Assembly (NCBI GenBank): GCA_030615655.1
Contig: JAUWYU010000038.1
Coordinates: forward strand, 1 to 10,618
Reading direction: 5' to 3'
Source of the DNA: Dehalococcoidia bacterium
Lineage (GTDB): Bacteria > Chloroflexota > Dehalococcoidia > Dehalococcoidales > RBG-16-60-22
Length of the DNA: 10,618 nt
Positions within the stretch are counted from its first letter, which is position 1. Every line of letters starts with the position of its first letter. The position numbers and the translations under genes were made by a program. Under the pieces are notes generated by a model that saw nothing but the letters and a program-made list of their open reading frames with translations, ran no database searches and was not told the DNA's origin. Below, piece by piece: positions 5,917 to 10,618 of this stretch.

Positions 5917-7290
5917 ATGTCAGAACATTCTACAGGAAAACTAACTATGGAAAAGCTCGTCTCGCTATGCCAGCGGCGCGGCTTCATCTTCCCCAGCAGC
6001 GATATCTACGGAGGACTGTCCAGCTGCTGGGACTACGGCCCAATGGGTGTGGAACTAAAACGCAACATCAAAGAAGCGTGGTGGCGCGCCGTAGTGCAGG
6101 AGCGGGATGACATGGTGGGACTGGATACCAGCATACTCATGCACCCCAGGGTTTGGGATGCCAGCGGCCACCTCTCCCAGTTTTCCGACCCGCTGGTGGA
6201 GTGCAAGAACTGCCACCTCAGGTGGCGTGCTGACGATTTGCAGGACGAAAAGTGCCCCTCCTGCGGTGGTGAACTTACCGAGCCTCACCTGTTTAATCTG
6301 ATGTTCAAGACCTTTATGGGGCCCGTTGAGGAAGAGGCTAATGTCGTTTACCTGCGCCCGGAAACGGCCCAGGGCATCTTCGTTAACTTCCAGAATGCGG
6401 TCAACACCAGCCGGAAGAGGCTGCCGTTCGGCATTGCCCAGATAGGTAAAGCATTCCGCAACGAGATTACCACCGGCAACTTCATCTTCCGCAGTCGTGA
6501 GTTCGAACAGATGGAGATTGAGTACTTCGTTAAGCCGGGAACAGACGAAGAGTGGTTCGACTACTGGCTGGAAGAGCGCCTTAACTGGTACTACAGACTG
6601 GGTATTAAAAAAGAGAACCTCCGCCCGCGCGAGCACTCAGAAGAAGAACTGGCCCACTACGCACGTAAATGCTATGACATCGACTATAATTTCCCGATGG
6701 GCTGGTCGGAACTGGAAGGCCTGGCCAACCGCGGCGACTTCGACCTTAAGCAGCATATGACCTACAGCGGCAAGAGCCTGACCTACCTTGATGAGGAAAC
6801 CAAGGAGCACATTATTCCCTATATCATTGAGCCGTCCGCCGGGGTTGACCGCTCGGTTCTGGCTGTCCTGTGCGATGCCTATGATGAAGAACCGGACAAG
6901 GACGAAATAAGGGTGCTGTTCCATTTCCATCCTGACCTGGCCCCGGTCAAGGTTGCCGTGCTACCCCTGAGTCGAAAGGAAAACCTGGCAGCAATGGCCA
7001 AAGACGTATATGCTGACCTGCGTCCCGGCTTCATGACACAGTACGATGATACCCAGAGCATCGGCCGCCGCTATCGCCGTCAGGACGAGCTGGGTACGCC
7101 CTTCTGTGTCACCGTTGACTTCCAGTCGCTCGAGGACAATCAGGCCACCATCCGCGAGCGCGATACCATGAACCAGATACGCGTCCCGATATCTGCGCTA
7201 AGAGACACCCTGCAGGCCAAGCTGGCCGGTGAAGACCTGTTCGTCCTGCCCCCCGGTGGCCAGATATGGAAGCAGGAAAGCGGCGGGTAA
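5917..7290 (+). CDS. glyQS: Glycyl-tRNA synthetase, single-chain (alpha2) class II
   Basis: The 457-residue enzyme charges tRNA-Gly with glycine in the cytosol. Landmarks in order: FPSSDIYGGLSSCWDYGPMGVELK (25-48), LDTSILMHPRVWDASGH (69-85), a zinc site at C96-x2-C99 and C113-x2-C116, LRPETAQGIF (146-155), motif 2 FRNEITTGNFIFRSREFEQME (180-200) and motif 3 IEPSAGVDRSVLAVL (304-318). An anticodon-binding domain follows, from about 345 to 440. Length and motifs match the archaeal/eukaryotic-like homodimeric form found in Thermus, Mycoplasma and Chloroflexota, not the alpha2beta2 form of E. coli. ATG 5917 has AGGAGTGAT (5903-5911) upstream; the second ATG at 5947 does not. It follows a membrane-protein gene by six bases and precedes a HAD gene by six bases, so it is in a multi-gene transcript. 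Confidence 0.97.
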   Translation: MSEHSTGKLTMEKLVSLCQRRGFIFPSSDIYGGLSSCWDYGPMGVELKRNIKEAWWRAVVQERDDMVGLDTSILMHPRVWDASGHLSQFSDPLVECKNCHLRWRADDLQDEKCPSCGGELTEPHLFNLMFKTFMGPVEEEANVVYLRPETAQGIFVNFQNAVNTSRKRLPFGIAQIGKAFRNEITTGNFIFRSREFEQMEIEYFVKPGTDEEWFDYWLEERLNWYYRLGIKKENLRPREHSEEELAHYARKCYDIDYNFPMGWSELEGLANRGDFDLKQHMTYSGKSLTYLDEETKEHIIPYIIEPSAGVDRSVLAVLCDAYDEEPDKDEIRVLFHFHPDLAPVKVAVLPLSRKENLAAMAKDVYADLRPGFMTQYDDTQSIGRRYRRQDELGTPFCVTVDFQSLEDNQATIRERDTMNQIRVPISALRDTLQAKLAGEDLFVLPPGGQIWKQESGG

Positions 7291-7296
7291 AACGGC

Positions 7297-7992
7297 GTGA
7301 AGTACGAGGCTGTCATATTCGACCTGTACGGGACGCTGGTTGATAAGCTCTCTTTACGAGAGTATAAAGACATATTGAGTCAGATGGCGGCAGCCATATC
7401 CGCACCCCCCGACGATTTTATGCAATTGTGGTTTGATACGTACACTGAGCGAGGTCTGGGAATATTCCAGAGCTATGAAGCCAACATCGAGTATATATGC
7501 AAAAAACTCGGAGTAAAAACGGAAAATTCTCAGATTACACTCGCTGTAAAAATAAACCGTGAACACAGGGCACGTTTCATGAAACCACGGCCACACGCTA
7601 CCGAGCTGCTTTCACATCTAAAAGCGGAGAGTTATAAGACCGGCCTCATCAGCGATTGCGGAGTCGAAATCCCCAAGATATTCAATGATATACCTTTCGC
7701 GCCATTGATAGATGTGGCGATTTTTTCCTGTTCGGTGGGCATAAAGAAGCCCGACCCCCGTATTTATCAGTTAGCAGCCGAAAGACTGGTAGTCAGGCCG
7801 GAAAACTGCCTGTACATCGGTGACGGAGACAGCAATGAACTGACCGGTGCTTTACAGGCCGGCATGCATCCTGTTTTAATCCATAACCCTGATGAGGACA
7901 GGACCGATGTATACCGCACAGATTTCGAGGCGGAGGAATGGCAGGGACCAGTAATTACATCATTACAGGAAGTACTGAATCTGGTAAGATAG
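7297..7992 (+). CDS. HAD-superfamily hydrolase 1
   Basis: This 231-residue subfamily IA-type HAD protein has motif I as D9-L-Y11-G-T13, motif II at S119 (TGLISD), the motif III lysine at K150/K151 (GIKKPDPRIY) and motif IV as G175-D176-G-D-S-N-E181. The nucleophile is Asp9, but the usual acid/base Asp at +2 is Tyr, as in many DxYGT members including haloacid dehalogenases. However, the Arg of L-2-haloacid dehalogenases near residue 41 is missing, and motif IV is GDG, as in magnesium-dependent phosphatases, so a dehalogenase reading is not favoured. The GTG start six bases after glyQS has only a weak GGCGGG at 7281-7286. The gene is followed by a GNAT gene two bases later. Its paralogue is at 8481-9167. 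The substrate is unknown. Confidence 0.9.
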   Translation: MKYEAVIFDLYGTLVDKLSLREYKDILSQMAAAISAPPDDFMQLWFDTYTERGLGIFQSYEANIEYICKKLGVKTENSQITLAVKINREHRARFMKPRPHATELLSHLKAESYKTGLISDCGVEIPKIFNDIPFAPLIDVAIFSCSVGIKKPDPRIYQLAAERLVVRPENCLYIGDGDSNELTGALQAGMHPVLIHNPDEDRTDVYRTDFEAEEWQGPVITSLQEVLNLVR

Positions 7993-7994
7993 AC

Positions 7995-8471
7995 ATGTTA
8001 GAAATGATTGATTACTCTTTAGTCAAGCTTGCTCCAGCTGACCAGTCACACCGAGAATTCAGCTATCAAGTCAAGAAAGCTGCTGAAGGCGACTATATTA
8101 CCCAGATATGGGGCTGGGATGAAAAAGTCCAGAGAGATTTCCATGCTAAAGACTGGCAGCAAAAGAGGCCAGAGATAATTATGTACGATAATAACCTTAT
8201 CGGTACGATTGCTGTTATTGAAAACGAAAGTTTTATTGAGATAAGACAATTTTTCATATTGCCGGAATACCAGAACAGGGGTATCGGCTCATTCCTGCTC
8301 AAACGCATTCTGGACAAAGCCGACCGATCCGGCCGTATGACCAAACTAGCACATTTGAAAAACAGCCAAGTGGCATCATTATATAAAAGAAACGGCTTTG
8401 AGATTATCAAGTCGGTTGATAATTTTTATTTTATGGAACGAAAACCGGTGGGCAACATTATACAGGAGTAG
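7995..8471 (+). CDS. GNAT-family N-acetyltransferase
   Basis: The product has 158 residues from ATG 7995, two bases after the stop of HAD 1; ATG 8004 is an alternative three codons later, and a longer frame from 7938 would lie inside HAD 1. The acetyl-CoA-binding core is clear: IEIRQFFILPEYQNRGIGSFLLKRILDKA, containing Q-N-R-G-I-G-S (the QxxGxG/A motif A), followed by the NSQVASLYKRNGFEIIKS segment that closes GNAT domains (motif B). An acyl group is moved from acyl-CoA to an amine of an unknown small molecule or peptide. It has a visibly higher A+T content than its neighbours, which suggests later acquisition or relaxed codon use. It sits between two HAD paralogues, so a linked role is plausible but unproven. 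Confidence 0.85.
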   Translation: MLEMIDYSLVKLAPADQSHREFSYQVKKAAEGDYITQIWGWDEKVQRDFHAKDWQQKRPEIIMYDNNLIGTIAVIENESFIEIRQFFILPEYQNRGIGSFLLKRILDKADRSGRMTKLAHLKNSQVASLYKRNGFEIIKSVDNFYFMERKPVGNIIQE

Positions 8472-8480
8472 GACTACATT

Positions 8481-9167
8481 ATGAGATATTCAGCGGTCAT
8501 CTTCGACCTGTTCGGGACATTGATTGACAATTTTTCCCGCGCGGAGTACGAGGGCGTCTTTGGGGAGATGGCTGACATCCTGTCCGTCCCGCCCGATGAG
8601 TTCCTCCAGTCATGGGTGGACTCTTTCAACCAGCGGGCTACCGGGGTTTTTCCCACCACCGAGGACGCCATAAGACACCTTTCCCTCAAGCTCAACTCAC
8701 AGGTTACCGACGCCCAGGTCGAGCAAGCCGCCCGGGTCAGACTGGACTACACAAAGCGCTCGATTAACCCGCGCTCCGGTGTCACCGAAACGCTCAACCA
8801 TTTGAGGTCGGCGGGATACAAGACGGGGCTTATCAGCGACTGCACATGCGAAATCACGAACGTCTGGGATAGCACCGCCTTTGCTATGTTATTTGATGTA
8901 ACCGTGTTTTCCTGCGAAGCCGGTGTCAAGAAGCCCGACCCGCGTATTTACGGTATGGCCACAGACCAGCTAGGGGTCGAGCCAAAAGACTGCCTGTATA
9001 TCGGCGACGGCAGCAGCCAGGAACTGACCGGCGCTTCTAATGTTGGCATGTATCCTGTATTAATCCGTGTGCCTGATGAATCCATAGATACCTACCATAT
9101 CGACCGGGAAGACTGGAACGGCCCGGTAATCTCGTCGTTACAGGAAGTTCTGAATTTGTTAAAATAA
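8481..9167 (+). CDS. HAD-superfamily hydrolase 2 (paralogue of HAD 1)
   Basis: The 228-residue protein aligns with HAD 1 without gaps for its first 200 residues, with about 96 identical by hand count. The catalytic sites match: D9-L-F11-G-T13, S119 (TGLISD), K150/K151 (GVKKPDPRIY) and G175-D176-G-S-S-Q-E181. The +2 acid/base Asp is Phe here, Tyr in HAD 1. The C-terminal W-x-GPVISSLQEVLNLLK is likewise shared with HAD 1. ATG 8481 has AGGAGTAGG (8464-8472) eight bases upstream. The pair encloses a GNAT gene, so duplication predates or surrounds its insertion. Divergence is greatest in residues 60-100, where HAD cap domains determine substrate, so the two may act on different substrates. The nuclease gene follows after 13 bases. 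Confidence 0.9.
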   Translation: MRYSAVIFDLFGTLIDNFSRAEYEGVFGEMADILSVPPDEFLQSWVDSFNQRATGVFPTTEDAIRHLSLKLNSQVTDAQVEQAARVRLDYTKRSINPRSGVTETLNHLRSAGYKTGLISDCTCEITNVWDSTAFAMLFDVTVFSCEAGVKKPDPRIYGMATDQLGVEPKDCLYIGDGSSQELTGASNVGMYPVLIRVPDESIDTYHIDREDWNGPVISSLQEVLNLLK

Positions 9168-9168
9168 A

Positions 9169-9183
9169 TAGAGGAACATCATA
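9169..9183 (+). promoter_or_regulatory. Ribosome binding site and ATA start of the nuclease gene
   Basis: An in-frame TAG ends at 9171 and no ATG, GTG or TTG occurs in frame before the conserved N-terminus. GAGGA (9171-9175) lies five bases before ATA 9181, ideal spacing for initiation there. ATC at 9178 is only two bases from it and unlikely. The first in-frame ATG is at 9460, after three nuclease motifs. Confidence 0.55.
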
Positions 9184-10425
9184 AAAATCATCCATTTTGC
9201 CGACCTGCACCTCGGTGTTGAGAATTACGGGCGCATTGACCCGGCTACCGGGCTGTCCTCGCGCCTTAACGACTTTCTGTCCGCCCTTGACCAACTGGTA
9301 GACCACGCCCTGGAAAACCGGGTAGACCTCGTCCTGTTCTGCGGTGATGCCTACAAGACCCGCGAGCCAACACAGACCCAGCAACGGGAATTCGCCAGAC
9401 GTATCAACCGCCTAGCTACCAGCGATGTCCCGGTATTTCTCCTCGTCGGCAACCATGACATGCCCAATGCCATCGGCCGGGCCACCACCACCGAGATTTT
9501 CGACACCCTGGCGGTGAAAAACGTCTATGTCGCCAACCGCCCTGACATCCATAATATCCCGACGGCCAGCGGCACCATCCAGATAGTTTCCCTGCCCTGG
9601 TTAAGACGTAGTGCCCTGCTCAGCCGTGAAGACACCAGGAACCTTGACTTCGAGAATATTAACCAGAAGCTGCAGCAGACGCTGACGGACATTATTACTA
9701 CCAGGGCGGCTAAACTGGACCCTGCCCTGCCCGCCATACTGGCCGCCCACGTATGGGTAACCGGCGCGCAGGTCGGTTCGGAAAGCCTGATGTCAATCGG
9801 CCATGAGCACGCCCTTCTACCCAGCAATGTCGCCCAGCCGGCCTTTGACTACGTAGCTCTGGGACATATTCACAAGCACCAGGTACTGTCCGATAATCCA
9901 CCGGTGGTCTACGCCGGCAGCCTGGAGCGCGTTGACTTCGGCGAGGAGAACGATGAAAAAGGGTTCTATATAGTAGATATTGAGCCCGACCCAGCCACAG
10001 GTAAAAGGCGGGTCTCCTTTAAATTCCACCCGGTAAACACCCGCCGCTTTCTCACTATCAATATCGCTCTGGAACCGGATGACCTTGACCCCACCGTCAC
10101 CATGCTCAGGGCTATTAGCGAACAGGAGGAGAAAGTCAGAGACGCCGTCGTGCGCCTTAATGTCACCCTGCCGTCAGAGCTGGAGGGACAGCTCCGGGAC
10201 AACGACCTCCGGAATGTCCTGAAAGAAGCCCACTACTTCACTATTGCCCGGGACATACAGAGGGAAACGCGCCTGAGACTGGGAAACCGTACCGCCGAAG
10301 ATATAACACCCCTCGAAGCCCTGAAAGCCTGGATGGAATCGCAAAAGATGCCCCCGGAACGGCAGGAAATTTTACTGGAGTACGGGGAGAAGCTGATGGA
10401 TGATTTGGATAGAGCTAATTACTAG
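9181..10425 (+). CDS. sbcD: Mre11/SbcD-type DNA exonuclease, apparent ATA start
   Basis: Read from ATA 9181, the protein has 414 residues and starts IKIIHFADLHLG, matching the usual MKIIHFADLHLG start of this family. The metallophosphoesterase motifs follow in order: D8-L-H10; G55-D56 in FCGDAYKTREPTQTQQREFA; G90-N91-H92-D93; H190; and G228-H229-I-H231. These bind two manganese ions and make the protein a nuclease subunit for DNA ends, normally with an SbcC/Rad50 ATPase. The C-terminal helical region (about 300-414) is family-like. Using the first canonical start (ATG 9460) would remove motifs I-III and inactivate it. So either ATA is a true rare start, or the base is a mutation or sequencing error. 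No SbcC/Rad50 gene follows; the next gene is convergent. Confidence 0.88.
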   Translation: MKIIHFADLHLGVENYGRIDPATGLSSRLNDFLSALDQLVDHALENRVDLVLFCGDAYKTREPTQTQQREFARRINRLATSDVPVFLLVGNHDMPNAIGRATTTEIFDTLAVKNVYVANRPDIHNIPTASGTIQIVSLPWLRRSALLSREDTRNLDFENINQKLQQTLTDIITTRAAKLDPALPAILAAHVWVTGAQVGSESLMSIGHEHALLPSNVAQPAFDYVALGHIHKHQVLSDNPPVVYAGSLERVDFGEENDEKGFYIVDIEPDPATGKRRVSFKFHPVNTRRFLTINIALEPDDLDPTVTMLRAISEQEEKVRDAVVRLNVTLPSELEGQLRDNDLRNVLKEAHYFTIARDIQRETRLRLGNRTAEDITPLEALKAWMESQKMPPERQEILLEYGEKLMDDLDRANY

Positions 10426-10449
10426 TTGCGTAATGAGTACGAGGTATTT

Positions 10450-10470
10450 AAAGGGAACCGATACCCTTTT
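10450..10470. terminator. Hairpin terminator between convergent genes
   Basis: AAAGGG (10450-10455) pairs with CCCTTT (10464-10469), with an 8-base loop and a T following. The A/T-rich flanks make it usable from both strands. It lies in the 46-base gap between the nuclease stop (10425) and the stop of the leftward gene (10472). The stem is short, so efficiency may be modest. Confidence 0.5.
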
Positions 10471-10471
10471 G

Positions 10472-10618
10472 CTACTTATTCTTCCTTAAAGTAAAAGACT
10501 CTTTCTTCTGTGTTTCTATCTCTCCTGAGGGAGAAGGGGACACAGGTGGTTGATAGTTATCCTTTGCATCATAAATAAAGAACGCCGTTATTACCGCCAC
10601 TACCGTCACCCCGACAGC
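10472..10618 (-). CDS. C-terminal part of a small single-span membrane protein (5' partial)
   Basis: Reading leftward from 10618 the frame is open for 48 codons to TAG (10474-10472), and its start lies beyond the window. The first visible residues are hydrophobic (AVGVTVVAVITAFFIYDA), fitting a membrane helix, followed by a polar, Pro/Ser-rich then Lys/Glu-rich tail (YQPPVSPSPSG...KKESFTLRKNK). This is the look of a single-pass protein with a short soluble tail. The C-terminal position and short length give no family. It converges on the nuclease gene with a hairpin terminator between. Confidence 0.55.
   Translation of the reverse strand, partial: AVGVTVVAVITAFFIYDAKDNYQPPVSPSPSGEIETQKKESFTLRKNK

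Noticed and set aside
7297..9167. HAD proteins as L-2-haloacid dehalogenases, linking them to the dehalogenase-like gene at the left
   Set aside because: They have the DxYGT/DxFGT motif but lack the dehalogenase arginine near residue 41 and carry a phosphatase-like GDG motif IV instead of SSN.
10521..10545. CTCTCCTGAGGGAGA-like palindrome as a second copy of a dispersed repeat
   Set aside because: It lies inside the open frame of the partial minus-strand gene and only loosely resembles the C-rich tract near 3890; coding sequence explains it.

Overview
The window is bacterial chromosome of roughly balanced base composition, with short intergenic gaps and clear Shine-Dalgarno sequences. The best guess for the host is an uncultured member of the Chloroflexota, perhaps Dehalococcoidia-like. 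This rests only on gene content: a corrinoid-type reductive dehalogenase/QueG-like iron-sulfur protein, a single-chain glycyl-tRNA synthetase, an FmdB zinc ribbon, a DUF763 protein and an Mre11/SbcD-type nuclease. No rRNA, tRNA, CRISPR array, transposase or phage gene was found.

Left part (1-2913). The window opens inside a plus-strand gene for a protein with two [4Fe-4S] clusters, related to reductive dehalogenases and epoxyqueuosine reductase; its 5' end lies outside. Convergent to it, on the minus strand, is a tightly coupled pair: an extended short-chain dehydrogenase of the 3-beta-hydroxysteroid dehydrogenase/dihydroflavonol reductase type, followed with a 4-base GTGA overlap by a clear homologue of vertebrate steroid 5-alpha-reductase. 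Together they look like a small pathway acting on a steroid-like or other polycyclic or isoprenoid ketone. This pair is the most striking content of the window.

Middle (2914-3946). A divergent intergenic region with three GTKACGT repeats next to a plausible promoter precedes an unlisted 54-residue zinc-ribbon gene (3087-3251). A YjbQ/UPF0047 gene follows on the minus strand, then a hairpin-containing divergent region.

Right part (3947-10425). Eight plus-strand genes follow in close order: FmdB-like zinc ribbon, DUF763 protein with a helix-hairpin-helix, four-helix membrane protein, glycyl-tRNA synthetase, HAD hydrolase 1, GNAT acetyltransferase, HAD hydrolase 2, and Mre11/SbcD-like nuclease. 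Gaps from the membrane gene onward are 2 to 13 bases, so that part is probably one transcript. The two HAD proteins are about 48% identical and flank the acetyltransferase. The nuclease has no canonical start codon where its conserved N-terminus begins; an ATA with a well-placed ribosome binding site stands there. A hairpin terminator separates it from the C-terminal part of a minus-strand gene for a single-span membrane protein that runs off the right edge.
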